A stretch of 41,635 bases of DNA from Methanomicrobiales archaeon (GTDB lineage Archaea > Halobacteriota > Methanomicrobia > Methanomicrobiales > Methanospirillaceae), in the NCBI GenBank assembly GCA_012516785.1, contig JAAYWH010000120.1:1-41635 (forward strand), read 5' to 3'. The position numbers and the translations under genes are program-made. Under the pieces are notes generated by a model that ran no database searches, had not been told where the DNA came from, and saw only the letters and a program-made list of their open reading frames with translations. Shown in pieces: positions 15,682 to 24,109 of this stretch; position 1 is the stretch's first letter, and every line of letters starts with the position of its first letter.

Positions 15682-16536
15682 ATGAACTCCCTGAAATATG
15701 TCTCTCTCCTCGTCATTGTCATCGTCCTTGCGGCGGGCTGCACTTCAGCTCCCGATACCACGACCACCGGGCTGGAACCGACGTGTGGAACTCCCCTTGC
15801 GGCAACCAGCACGTCCGCAGCACTCGCCCGGCTCACCACCGGGGCGAATGCGACGCTGCAGGAGATGGATGCCATCCTTGCTACGGCAACCACAGCGATG
15901 GGTACAACAGGGATCACCGGGCCGGGGGCAAACGCAACCCTGGCAATGGTCGCTGCTACCACCCCGTATGCGATTGATGCCGTCTCCATCTCCGCGGATG
16001 GACGGATCGCGGCCGTCATGCCGGAGCAGTACTGGGCTGCGGTCGGGACCTATGTCGGCAACGAAAGCCACAACCAGCAGGCACTGCAGGAACGCCGTCC
16101 CCTGATGACCCCTGTCTTTCCGGCAGCGGAAGGATTCGACGCCGTCTCCCTCCGGAGACCCGTGAATGATAGTTCCGGAACGTTCCTCGGCCTTGCCACC
16201 GTCCTTTTCAATCCGCAGGAACTGATAGCGGATCAGGCGGATAAAGCCCTGGAGGGCACCAATTACACCGCATGGGCAATCGATATGAGCAGCCACCTGA
16301 TCTATGACCGGGATCCCGCCGGTCTTGTCGGGCGGGACATGCTCACCGACCCGGCATTTGCCGATTATCCTGAACTGGTGGCGTTCGTGCAGAAGATCGT
16401 GGCCGAGCCTGCCGGGAATGGCACGTACACCTTCACCCCCACGAAAGGTGGTCCTGCTGTCGTGAAGGATGCGATATGGGGGACCGTGGGGCTCCACGGG
16501 ACCGAATGGCGGATCGTAGTGGCATCGGAGCGGTAA
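15682..16536 (+). CDS. Double-cache-type lipoprotein
   Basis: A 284-residue protein with signal peptide and lipobox (VLAAGC), then a cache-type sensor fold: a long helix rich in Ala/Thr (ALARLTTGANATLQEMDAIL), YAIDAVSISADGRIAAVMP, YVGNESHNQQALQERRP, FDAVSLRRPVNDSSGTFLG and AWAIDMSSHLIYDRDPAGLVG near the C-terminal half. The final WRIVVASER strand completes the domain. No transmembrane helix or cytoplasmic output is present, so it is an outward-facing ligand-binding lipoprotein. TTTAATAT at about 15653 suggests a leaderless or near-leaderless transcript; ATG 15673 is an alternative start. Confidence 0.75.
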   Translation: MNSLKYVSLLVIVIVLAAGCTSAPDTTTTGLEPTCGTPLAATSTSAALARLTTGANATLQEMDAILATATTAMGTTGITGPGANATLAMVAATTPYAIDAVSISADGRIAAVMPEQYWAAVGTYVGNESHNQQALQERRPLMTPVFPAAEGFDAVSLRRPVNDSSGTFLGLATVLFNPQELIADQADKALEGTNYTAWAIDMSSHLIYDRDPAGLVGRDMLTDPAFADYPELVAFVQKIVAEPAGNGTYTFTPTKGGPAVVKDAIWGTVGLHGTEWRIVVASER

Positions 16537-16803
16537 CGAGATCGGGGCGGGGTAGTCTGAATCACGATATTCCAGGAATCCCGGGCCCCGGGAGCGGCTC
16601 GTGACCGCTCCAAACACTCTTCCCGATAGGTTAAAATAGAACATTCCCTCTTATGCAGGATCAGGTGATGGAATAATCCGTCACTCCTGCAAGGGGATTA
16701 TGAATACCAGCGAGTTCCCCTTCACCCCTTTTTTCTCTTGAAGGCCACTGGCATTTGTCACCTCTTATCCCGATCAGTACAACGTGACGTGGAGGGGATC
16801 CTG

Positions 16804-17235
16804 ATGACAGTCATCGACGAGAGTATCGAGATCAAGGCACCGGCCGGGAAGGTCTTTGCCCTCACGACCGATGCCACACGATGGAGCAGCTGGCATACCG
16901 CGATACCGGAAGCCGAACAGACCTCGAAAGGACCGGTCGGGGTCGGGACGACGTTTAAGGGTGTCACCCGGCTGATGGGCCGATCCATGCCCTGGACCGC
17001 TACCGCGACCGAGTACGAGCCGGACCGGAAGTTTGTAAAGAAGATCGATTCAGGGCCGGTCTTCATCGAACAGCATAACAGCTACACCCCCATCCCGGCT
17101 GGGACGAAGTTTACCATCACCTATGACATGAAATTTCGCGGGTGCATGAGAATACTGTCACCGTTCATTGTGAACGCGATGCGAAAGGAGATACAAAAGA
17201 GCCTGGGCAAGGTCAAACAGATCGTTGAGAGTTGA
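16804..17235 (+). CDS. SRPBCC-family protein
   Basis: A 143-residue protein starting MTVIDESIEIKAPAGKVFAL, then TTDATRWSSWHTAIPEAE, the classic opening of the START/polyketide-cyclase (SRPBCC) fold, which has a large hydrophobic ligand cavity. GVGTTFKGVTRLMG and the C-terminal helix FIVNAMRKEIQKSLGKVK agree. GGAGG lies eight bases upstream, which decides the start over an earlier ATG. Role: binding or transport of a hydrophobic small molecule; ligand unknown. Single-gene unit. Confidence 0.8.
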   Translation: MTVIDESIEIKAPAGKVFALTTDATRWSSWHTAIPEAEQTSKGPVGVGTTFKGVTRLMGRSMPWTATATEYEPDRKFVKKIDSGPVFIEQHNSYTPIPAGTKFTITYDMKFRGCMRILSPFIVNAMRKEIQKSLGKVKQIVES

Positions 17236-17414
17236 GGAGGATCACCGTTCTTGTTGTGTGAAAGGTGTACCTGGACAAATCGACTTCGCGTTCGATTTGA
17301 GATAGCGGGGGTAATTGCCGTTACCAGACCTTCCCTCATAAGGAATTGAGGCACTCGTGGAGATAATAACTGAGCAGCAGGAGCACCAGTGAATCACCCG
17401 GATGAAAGGGCAAT

Positions 17415-17424
17415 GATATAAATA
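17415..17424 (+). promoter_or_regulatory. TATA box of the TMEM175-like gene
   Basis: GATATAAATA lies 26-35 bp before the ATG at 17450, so the transcript is nearly leaderless. Confidence 0.6.
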
Positions 17425-17449
17425 GAACAATAGAAAGAAAGATGAATCG

Positions 17450-18142
17450 ATGGAGTTCCTGCCGAAAGGCCGGCTGGATGCGTTCGCCGACGGAGTATTT
17501 GCGATCGTCATCACCCTTCTCGTGCTCGATCTAGCCATTCCTGAAGTGGTGGAAGGGATCATGCCGGCTATACTTGATCAGTGGCCAGCATTCCTTGCCT
17601 ACATCATCAGTTTCTCCTTTGTCGGCAGCCTCTGGATTACCCATTCTTCGATCACCGCCCTGATGAAACAGGAGACCCCCCATTCGTACCGGCTCTCGCT
17701 CCTGATGCTCTTCTTTGTCTCGCTCATCCCCTTCACGACAAAGCTCATGGCGTTCTATCTCTCACATCCACCTGGACTCCCGGAGTTCATAGGCTCTGAT
17801 CTGTTCTCATGGTGGATGTCAGTGAACGCACTGACGAGATCGATGCTGAGCGCTCCGGTGACCCTCTATGGCCTGGACCTGCTGGCAGCATCGGTGACGA
17901 TGAATGCTATCATGAAATCCGCGATCAAGACTCCGGGCATGCTCATCACCGAATCGGCGATCCCTGAACTGGATGCCCTGCAGCGGAGGCAGCAGAAAGG
18001 GGTCTATGTCATCATCGGGACGCTGATCTTCGGGTTCTTACTCCCGGTCGTCGCCGTATTCGGGTACATTATCGTATCGATCGTGTTCTTTCTCACCCCC
18101 ACTATCACCGTGGCAAAAACGACACTGGGAAAAGACAAGTGA
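17450..18142 (+). CDS. TMEM175-family (DUF1211) potassium channel-like protein
   Basis: A 230-residue membrane protein with about six spans. The family signature R..AFxDGVFAIxITLLVL is present near the N-terminus (RLDAFADGVFAIVITLLVL, residues 8-26), where TMEM175 proteins have RxxxFSDG; Ser is replaced by Ala here. Prokaryotic members assemble as tetramers and conduct K+ across the cytoplasmic membrane. Spans 2-6 include FLAYIISFSFVGSLWITHSS and a long C-terminal hydrophobic pair. The altered serine might affect gating. Transcribed alone from its own TATA box. Confidence 0.85.
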   Translation: MEFLPKGRLDAFADGVFAIVITLLVLDLAIPEVVEGIMPAILDQWPAFLAYIISFSFVGSLWITHSSITALMKQETPHSYRLSLLMLFFVSLIPFTTKLMAFYLSHPPGLPEFIGSDLFSWWMSVNALTRSMLSAPVTLYGLDLLAASVTMNAIMKSAIKTPGMLITESAIPELDALQRRQQKGVYVIIGTLIFGFLLPVVAVFGYIIVSIVFFLTPTITVAKTTLGKDK

Positions 18143-18314
18143 AACGGGGAATGACCGGTTCGCAGGCCATGGTCCGTTGAAGGGGGCTCTGCCACCTGTA
18201 CCGATTGAGGGGCATCCTCCTACCCCGGGAGAATCGGGAGGAAGCCATTGCAAGTGGGATATGATATCGGGGCTCGAGCCTTCAGCTACTGGAATGTCGG
18301 GCCAGATTCAGATC

Positions 18315-19112
18315 TCAGCTTACCGCTTTCAGGTCCCGGCGTATCCGACGTCTCATAATCAATTCGACTAGCACCCCCAGGGCATGGTACAGGGGATTGA
18401 CCGGGACATCGACATAATAGCACCTCCCCTTCTCAAGCCACCCCTGCTCCGTCCAGTACTGGTGATCGGCAGGGGCCCGTTCACCCAGTTCATCACTCGG
18501 AGCCCTCCCTACATGAAATGCGAGTACATCGAACAGATTCGGTCGGGAACGTGTTCCTCTGATGAGAGCGGCAAGGAAGGCATCAGCCGCCCTCTGTAGT
18601 TTCTTCTCGTTCTCCCGGAGAACATACGGGGGGAGAGGACCAAACGTTGCATGGGATCGTATCCCCACCTTAGCCGCCACATCAAATCCCCAGATACTGG
18701 CCACGAGACTGAGATACTTCAGTACATCCTTACTTCCCACCGCACCAGCCGTGGTGAGGAGTAAGGCTTTTTGCCGGAAGAACCGGGGACGGTGAAAGAT
18801 ATAGCCATGCCGGTCGATGAACAGCTTCATCAAATAGGAGACCTGGAACCCGTAGACCGGGGTTGCAAAAATCACCCCCTCCGCCTCCTTCATCTTCTGC
18901 TCGATGAGGGAGGCTTCGTCCTTGAGCGTACAATACTCCTCACCCCGTTCAAAACACTGATAGCATCCGCGGCAGTCCTCGAGATGTGCCTCTTTGAGCA
19001 TCACATACTCCCATTCAACCGGGACCTTCTCCTGGATGATCTCGCGGATCCGTTCGGTGGCATGATACGTATTCCCCCTCCGGGGACTGCCCATGATGAC
19101 GAGAACCTTCAT
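18315..19112 (-). CDS. Iron-sulfur flavoprotein / NADPH-dependent FMN reductase family
   Basis: A 265-residue protein. The start at MKVLVIMGSPRRGNTYH fits the flavodoxin-like FMN phosphate loop (GSPRRGNT); a GTGAT ribosome-type site precedes it, while earlier in-frame codons do not. A compact Cys cluster CRGCYQCFERGEEYC (residues 47-61) binds a [4Fe-4S] cluster as in methanogen Isf proteins. ATPVYGFQVSYLMKLFIDR is the second flavin-contact region. It is longer than typical Isf by a C-terminal extension of about 80 residues (from YWTEQGWLEKG). Role: electron transfer between ferredoxin and an unknown acceptor. Confidence 0.85.
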   Translation of the reverse strand: MKVLVIMGSPRRGNTYHATERIREIIQEKVPVEWEYVMLKEAHLEDCRGCYQCFERGEEYCTLKDEASLIEQKMKEAEGVIFATPVYGFQVSYLMKLFIDRHGYIFHRPRFFRQKALLLTTAGAVGSKDVLKYLSLVASIWGFDVAAKVGIRSHATFGPLPPYVLRENEKKLQRAADAFLAALIRGTRSRPNLFDVLAFHVGRAPSDELGERAPADHQYWTEQGWLEKGRCYYVDVPVNPLYHALGVLVELIMRRRIRRDLKAVS

Positions 19113-19315
19113 GGACATCACTTGGTCGTACCCGGTAAAAAACCTCTGAAAGGGATGCAGGCACCGAAAGGTACCGATCCCCATCAACCTTCTGTTCTTA
19201 TGCCGGTCGAGAGAGCAACATGAGGGGCATCTTCTTCACCAGTGAGACGCTTTCGGAGCGAGGCATGATGCAAGGGCTCCCAGGTCGTGGAGAGAAGATA
19301 CCTCCTATGTGGGTT

Positions 19316-19768
19316 TCACTTTTTTCCGCAGCATGATACGGTATCACCAGTTCCGGAACAGCCTGAGGATACCTTGGCACCATCACCACTGCAGGAGGAG
19401 CTGTCGGTATTCCCGGAACAACAGGAAGAGGCCTCATGATTCTCAGAACAATAGGAGGACGTCTCCGCATTCTCAGCACAACAGGATCCTGTGTCTCCAC
19501 CACAGGTACAGTCATCCATGTCTCTTCCCCTGATGGCTGCACTGATCATCGCCCAGGCACACCCGACGCCGCTCTGCACTTCAATCGCCTGGACCGGGCA
19601 GTTGAGGGCACAGGCTCCGCATTCCATGCACCGTGTCTTGTGGACCAGCACTGCCGTCTCTTCGCCTTCAGCAAAGACCCCGTGGGGGCAGACCTGGCTG
19701 CACCGCCGGCAGTTGATACACCGCTCCGGGTAATACACAAGGGTATTCTCGCGATACGAGTCGAACAT
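19316..19768 (-). CDS. hgcB: HgcB, ferredoxin of mercury methylation, with unusual Cys-rich tail
   Basis: A 150-residue protein starting MFDSYRENTLVYYPERCINC. Two [4Fe-4S] motifs are clear: Cys17/20/23/27 and Cys47/50/53/57 (the latter in the HgcB-typical CMECGACALNCP). The conserved extra Cys of HgcB is Cys70 (GVGCAWAM). HgcB is normally about 95-110 residues ending in a Cys pair; this one has a tail of about 60 residues made of imperfect ten-residue Cys/Ser-rich repeats with 11 cysteines, ending in SCCGKK. HgcB reduces the corrinoid of HgcA and hands over Hg(II). The start overlaps the last base of hgcA, indicating coupling. Confidence 0.93.
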   Translation of the reverse strand: MFDSYRENTLVYYPERCINCRRCSQVCPHGVFAEGEETAVLVHKTRCMECGACALNCPVQAIEVQSGVGCAWAMISAAIRGRDMDDCTCGGDTGSCCAENAETSSYCSENHEASSCCSGNTDSSSCSGDGAKVSSGCSGTGDTVSCCGKK

Positions 19769-20847
19769 CAGACCACCCCGAGGAACCAGAGAGCTCCGAA
19801 GAGGACGGCAAGGACGATCCCGCATCCCGCCATGGCAACCATCACCCTGATATAGGTGAATATCTCTGCTTTGACCCCGGAGCGCGATGTATGGGGTGTG
19901 CAGCCCGTAAAGTTGAGGGCCAGGTACGACACGACCGGAGGGATGAGGAACAATGGAATAATCCCGGCCAGCAGACGAGCCCAAGAGGGCAGGGAGAATT
20001 GGGTCCACCCGTATGCTGCAAAGGGCAGAGCAACCAGTATCCCGAGGATCAGTCCCTTCGTGCTGAAGTCTTTTGTCGGGAGGAACGGGAGCAGGGCCGG
20101 GAACAGGACGGTTCCCGCCAGAACTGCCATGACCACAGCAAGGGAGGCGACCGGACCAGCGAGGAAATACAGGAGTAGAGCGGCAACGATGGTTGGGAAT
20201 GCTGCATGCACCAGTTCTACGGGAGAGAGAACAATCCTCTCTTTGAAGGGGAACTCCACCCGGCGCATTGCAGGAGTCGCCTTCCTCGTCTTCAGGTACT
20301 CCGGGAGGTCCCGGGCACGGACCGGTCCATACTCCACCCGGAATCCTGACCGCTCTCTGACCTGGTGGGCGGAGATACCCGGGGCTCCCAGCTGCGGTAC
20401 GATAACGGTCCGGTGCCGGACGACTGACGAAAGCCCGGTATTTGTGATCCTTTTGACGAGCTCATCGGTGCCAAACGTCCCCTTCCCTGCCGCACACCAG
20501 ACATTGATCCCCCGGGTATCCAGGACAAGAAGATAGGCATCGATCCCGGAGAGGGCTGAACGGAGTGAATCGAAGCTGAGGGTATAGTTTGCTGAGACGA
20601 AGACTGGTGAGTCTGGTGTTGGAGTGCCGAGCCGGTAGAGCCCGGGCTTGACCACGTGACCCATCCGGTTCACACCCCACCGGGCGAGGAGATGGTCACG
20701 CCTGTCAGCGAACGTGAGAGTGCTTGTCGTGGTCATGAGAGCCGGGATTTGGTTCGGGGACGTCTCACCCTTGCAGGGGAGAGCGTCCTGCTGCTGAACT
20801 CCGGAACAACAGGAGCATGAGGCAGTATCAGAAGAAGACCGGTTCAC
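19768..20847 (-). CDS. hgcA: HgcA, corrinoid-dependent mercury methyltransferase
   Basis: A 359-residue protein. The diagnostic cap-helix motif N(V/I)WCAAGK is present at residues 115-122 (GINVWCAAGKGTFGT), with Cys118 the lower-axial ligand of the cobalamin cobalt. The N-terminal half is a corrinoid-binding fold; the C-terminal part (about 207-359) has around five membrane spans. It methylates Hg(II) from a methyl-corrinoid. Unusually, the first 30 residues add a Cys-rich stretch (CSCCSG, residues 11-16, and Cys25). It begins seven bases after the upstream AbrB-like gene and overlaps hgcB, so the three genes form an operon. Confidence 0.95.
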   Translation of the reverse strand: MNRSSSDTASCSCCSGVQQQDALPCKGETSPNQIPALMTTTSTLTFADRRDHLLARWGVNRMGHVVKPGLYRLGTPTPDSPVFVSANYTLSFDSLRSALSGIDAYLLVLDTRGINVWCAAGKGTFGTDELVKRITNTGLSSVVRHRTVIVPQLGAPGISAHQVRERSGFRVEYGPVRARDLPEYLKTRKATPAMRRVEFPFKERIVLSPVELVHAAFPTIVAALLLYFLAGPVASLAVVMAVLAGTVLFPALLPFLPTKDFSTKGLILGILVALPFAAYGWTQFSLPSWARLLAGIIPLFLIPPVVSYLALNFTGCTPHTSRSGVKAEIFTYIRVMVAMAGCGIVLAVLFGALWFLGVV

Positions 20848-20854
20848 TCTGTTT

Positions 20855-21172
20855 TCACTCCTTTTTCAGATCCTGCACGAGGGGATTGAGGATTCCCTGG
20901 ACCATCCCCGAAAGATTCCCGGCTTTCAGCAATGCGAGGCAGCAGACCTCGCCGTTTCGTTCCCAGCTGATCAGTGCCAGTTTGTCACCCGTGACAATCC
21001 CGGCCTTCTGCCGCACTTCCTTGGGGAGCACCATCTGACCCCGCTCGTCAACACTCAGGACTGCTTCAACGGTACAGCAGGTACAGGGTCCGCAATCAGG
21101 GGAGGATTCAGCGGACGGCGCCGTGGTCTTGGGAAGCTTCTGTTTCACCATACGTTCATTCCTGATCATCAT
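20855..21172 (-). CDS. AbrB/SpoVT-type protein associated with hgcAB
   Basis: A 105-residue protein. The swapped-hairpin AbrB domain is at about residues 35-82 (VEAVLSVDERGQMVLPKEVR, then AGIVTGDKLALISWERNGE), with a preceding Cys-rich stretch CGPCTCC (27-33) and Cys77-Cys78. This is the type of small AbrB-fold protein known to travel with hgcAB. Likely role: metal-responsive or autoregulatory DNA binding, or a thiol partner; unproven. First gene of the hgc operon. Three in-frame ATGs (21172, 21169, 21151) make the exact start uncertain; TATA position suggests a leaderless transcript. Confidence 0.85.
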   Translation of the reverse strand: MMIRNERMVKQKLPKTTAPSAESSPDCGPCTCCTVEAVLSVDERGQMVLPKEVRQKAGIVTGDKLALISWERNGEVCCLALLKAGNLSGMVQGILNPLVQDLKKE

Positions 21173-21196
21173 TGAATGTTCAACATATTAATATTT
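21172..21196 (-). promoter_or_regulatory. Promoter of the hgc operon with short palindrome
   Basis: On the minus strand AAATATTAATA (about 21185-21196) is the TATA box. TTGAA and TTCAA (21172-21183) form an inverted repeat around TG next to the start codon, suitable for autoregulation by the AbrB-like product. Confidence 0.55.
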
Positions 21197-21700
21197 TTCA
21201 GAAAAATCAGATAAATATTCCTCTGTTCCACTGTCTCCCTGAGATGACGGGAGTAGGGAACCAGACCACTCATGCCAGATAGGCAAGGAAATGCCCGATC
21301 AACCGCTTCTCTGCTCAGGAATATGTTCCAGTAGCGGGGTCTTGTGCATCCCCATCTTCTCCGCCAGATCGCTGGAATTGATCGTCCAAGGATGATCGAA
21401 ATAGCCACGGCGGGAGGGCCCCGGCAGGATCCTCGGAGGACGAGGAATGCTGATTCCTCAGAAATGCCGGATTCATCCTCAAGACAATCGATGCTGGAAT
21501 GGGCTTCTGTGGAAATGTTTCACCGAAGGGATGAGGGGAGGAACAAGTGAGGACCGTCGCCTGGATGATAGTGCAGCAGTACGTCCAGCCTGAACCTATG
21601 AAAACCGTGACTGGGAAGAGTTATTTTTTGAAAGGAGGGATCATATTTTTCTCTTCCCATCCTCATAAGGGAGTTGCTAGCAATGAGAATGTGATGGAAA
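21197..21700. other. Divergent intergenic region without recognisable gene
   Basis: About 500 bp between the hgc operon and the DUF2202 gene. Short frames only. AGTTATTTTTTGAAAGG near 21620 may be part of the promoter of the next gene. Confidence 0.45.
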
Positions 21701-23008
21701 ATGATTCGGAACGTATCCGTAGTTGTAGTGGTCCTCCTCATTCTTGCCGCACTGAGCATCCCGGTCATGGCTGCCGGTGGGAACGGAGGATCAGGTGGAG
21801 CAGACGGAGCAGATGCAGCGGAATCTGGTGGAAACGACAACGCTGGCAGTGATGCATCGGGGAATGCCGGTACCGGTGCAACGTCCTCCACCGGCCAGGC
21901 AGGTCCCCAGGCACAAACACTCCAGGAAGAACAGGAACGAAACCAGCAGGAGACGGTTGACCAGCCCGGGATCCAGATCATTCGGCAGGATCAGGACCAG
22001 ACGCAGGGCAGGACCGGGGTCGATACGACCGGAGAAACCACCAGTCCGGATACCATCCGCCAGAAAGACCGGGATACGTTCCTCCAGCAGGTCAGCCAGC
22101 TGGAGCAGAACCTCTCCCGTGACCAGGACCGGGACCAGGCGCACGTAGATCTTGCCCTCTCCACATTCGCCATTGCCGGCAGCGTGACCGGGGGTGCCGG
22201 GCCTGAACTTTCCCGTCTGGCCGGAGAGATAAACCAGTCGCTTGCCGCTGCCTACCAGGCAGAGCAGCAGATGAGCACCCGGAGTTCGTTCATGCGGATG
22301 CTCATTGGCGGCGACAGGGAAGCGGCCGGGCTGCTGATCCAGTCTGCCGACCAGAACCAGCAGCGAATCCAGGCGATGGAGCAGCTGCTTGCCACCTGCT
22401 CAGACTGCGATCCGCAGGTCCGGGTGAAGCTGGAAGAACAGGTGCAGACCCTCTCGCAGGAACAGAACCGGCTCCTCACCCTTGGACAGCAGGAACAGGC
22501 TGACAGGGGATTGTTTAGCTGGTTGTTTGGGGGTTCGACGGTGGTGGCCGGAACCGGGCAGGCTACCCCTCTGACCGACGATGAGAAATACTGGATGACC
22601 TACATGCGGGAAGAGGAGAAACTTGCCCGGGATGTCTATCTCTCGCTTGGGGCCAGGTGGAACCTTCCACTATTCACGAACATTGCCCAGAGCGAGCAGG
22701 TGCATATGGACTCGGTGAAAACCCTTCTCGACCGGTATGGTATACCGGATCCGGCGGCAGGCAAGGCACAGGGAGCGTTCACGGATCCTGCTCTCCAGGA
22801 CCTCTACGATGACCTGATCGCTCAGGGAAGTGCCTCTCCGGTCGAGGCACTCAAGGCGGGAGTCATTGTCGAGGAGACCGATATTGCCGACCTGAACAAG
22901 GCTCTTGCCACGACAGAGAAGAATGATATCAGGACCGTGTACAACAACCTTCTGCAGGGATCCATGAACCATCTGAATGCTTTTCAATCGAACCTGGCGA
23001 GCTACTGA
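21701..23008 (+). CDS. Secreted Gln-rich protein with C-terminal DUF2202 ferritin-like domain
   Basis: A 435-residue protein: signal peptide (residues 1-24, ending PVMAAGG), a Gly/Ala/Ser-rich low-complexity segment (25-75), a Gln/Glu/Asp-rich helical region (75-270, with many QEQ and DQD runs, likely coiled coil), and a DUF2202 domain (about 290-435) with EEEKLARDVYLSLGARW, QSEQVHMDSVKTLLDRYGI and YNNLLQGSMNHLNAFQ. The Glu/His residues of the last domain match a ferritin-like diiron four-helix bundle, possibly for iron binding or oxidation outside the cell. Single-gene unit followed by a T-run. Confidence 0.85.
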   Translation: MIRNVSVVVVVLLILAALSIPVMAAGGNGGSGGADGADAAESGGNDNAGSDASGNAGTGATSSTGQAGPQAQTLQEEQERNQQETVDQPGIQIIRQDQDQTQGRTGVDTTGETTSPDTIRQKDRDTFLQQVSQLEQNLSRDQDRDQAHVDLALSTFAIAGSVTGGAGPELSRLAGEINQSLAAAYQAEQQMSTRSSFMRMLIGGDREAAGLLIQSADQNQQRIQAMEQLLATCSDCDPQVRVKLEEQVQTLSQEQNRLLTLGQQEQADRGLFSWLFGGSTVVAGTGQATPLTDDEKYWMTYMREEEKLARDVYLSLGARWNLPLFTNIAQSEQVHMDSVKTLLDRYGIPDPAAGKAQGAFTDPALQDLYDDLIAQGSASPVEALKAGVIVEETDIADLNKALATTEKNDIRTVYNNLLQGSMNHLNAFQSNLASY

Positions 23009-23020
23009 ACCACTCACCCT

Positions 23021-23030
23021 GCTTTTTTAT
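23021..23030 (+). terminator. T-run after the DUF2202 gene
   Basis: GCTTTTTTAT lies 13 bases after the stop codon. Confidence 0.45.
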
Positions 23031-23372
23031 ATGAATATGCCTCCGGCATGTTCATCGGTTATGCTTGTAGCCCTCAAAGGAATCATGGTATTTTTTACAT
23101 CACACGAGCACCCTTACCCCGTTCCAATACGGCTCCCTGACCTGTGAGGGAGGCTGGAATGCTCTCTGAGGAGGCCAGCAATTGAGAAGATCCCAACCTG
23201 TATCATTATTTTCCCGGGACCCCTGACATGCTGGTGAGAATGGAGGTATGTCAGGCAACGAAGGGAGTGAAAACCGAGGGAACGTCAACAAGAGAACCCA
23301 GGAAGAGATCTTCACGCTATAAAAAAATGAGACAATCCGGGAATGCACCGATTGATGCATCCGGACCGATCT
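23031..23372. other. Convergent intergenic region, nothing identified
   Basis: About 340 bp between convergent genes; short frames without domains. Confidence 0.4.
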
Positions 23373-23945
23373 TCAACTATTCAGGCAGTTCCCGCAGGAT
23401 CCATCCTGGAGATGGAGCCGGCCCCGGGTCCTGTCCCAGGTCATATCCCGGGTCTGGTCCTGCAGCTGATCAGCAGATGCAGAAAGTCCTGTACTCAGGG
23501 TGGGGCAATTCCCGCAGGATCCATCCTGGAGCCTGGTCCGGTTCTGGATCATCTCCCCAAACATGTTCCGGGTCTGGTTCTGCAGCTGGTCACACACTCC
23601 TGCACCGGTCCCCTGACCAAGTGCAGATCCTTTCCGCACCGGGCTCTGGTTTTGCTTCATCACCTGAGACATTTCGCATTCCTGGGTGCAGATGCGGTTC
23701 TGGAGCATCTGTTCCTCCCCGTTATTCTGTAGCTGGCTGGAGGTCTGCTCCTGATGTGCGACCTGTTCCTGGTATACATTCTCCACCTGGTTTGCGACCT
23801 GCTCCTGGGTAGCAGTCTGCTGCTGGAACTGCTGGCAATTGCCCTGGGCAGTTCCTGATCCCTGGCCCTGCGGCCCGGCTGCCATAGCAAACGCCGGTAC
23901 AAGGACCATGACCAGGACCACACAGAGCACTATCTTCTTTATCAT
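23373..23945 (-). CDS. Secreted Gln-rich repeat protein
   Basis: A 190-residue protein. AGGAGA lies eight bases before the chosen ATG. A signal peptide (MIKKIVLCVVLVMVLVPAFA) is followed by a Gln-rich region (QFQQQTATQEQVANQVEN) and a C-terminal part in which a ~40-residue unit occurs twice, each ending LQDGSCGNC; the unit contains 'DQLQ(N/D)QTR'. Four to eight cysteines in CxxC or spaced pairs may form disulfides or bind metal outside the cell. It is convergent with the DUF2202 gene and similar in Gln bias, hinting at a shared cell-surface role. No catalytic domain. Confidence 0.65.
   Translation of the reverse strand: MIKKIVLCVVLVMVLVPAFAMAAGPQGQGSGTAQGNCQQFQQQTATQEQVANQVENVYQEQVAHQEQTSSQLQNNGEEQMLQNRICTQECEMSQVMKQNQSPVRKGSALGQGTGAGVCDQLQNQTRNMFGEMIQNRTRLQDGSCGNCPTLSTGLSASADQLQDQTRDMTWDRTRGRLHLQDGSCGNCLNS
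23384..23533 (-). repeat. Intragenic ~120-bp duplication
   Basis: Nearly identical 28-base segments (containing CCCGCAGGATCCATCCTGG) occur at about 23384-23411 and 23504-23531, the edges of a duplicated unit in the gene. Confidence 0.7.
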
Positions 23946-24109
23946 ATCTGTCTTCTCCTGGTTAGCCGGGTCCGGGACAACCATATTCCCCATGACCCGT
24001 CTCCATCAGTCAATCGGCAGGGGCTATCAAACCTTTTCTCAAAGGGGAAGCTACACAAGAGGGCATACCTGCCAGCACCCCCACTGCTTCCAGGGAAGGG
24101 CTGCCAGAA

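Noticed and set aside
15745-16644. Long minus-strand frame opposite the cache lipoprotein
   Set aside because: The plus-strand gene has a signal peptide, lipobox and cache pattern; the opposite frame has none.
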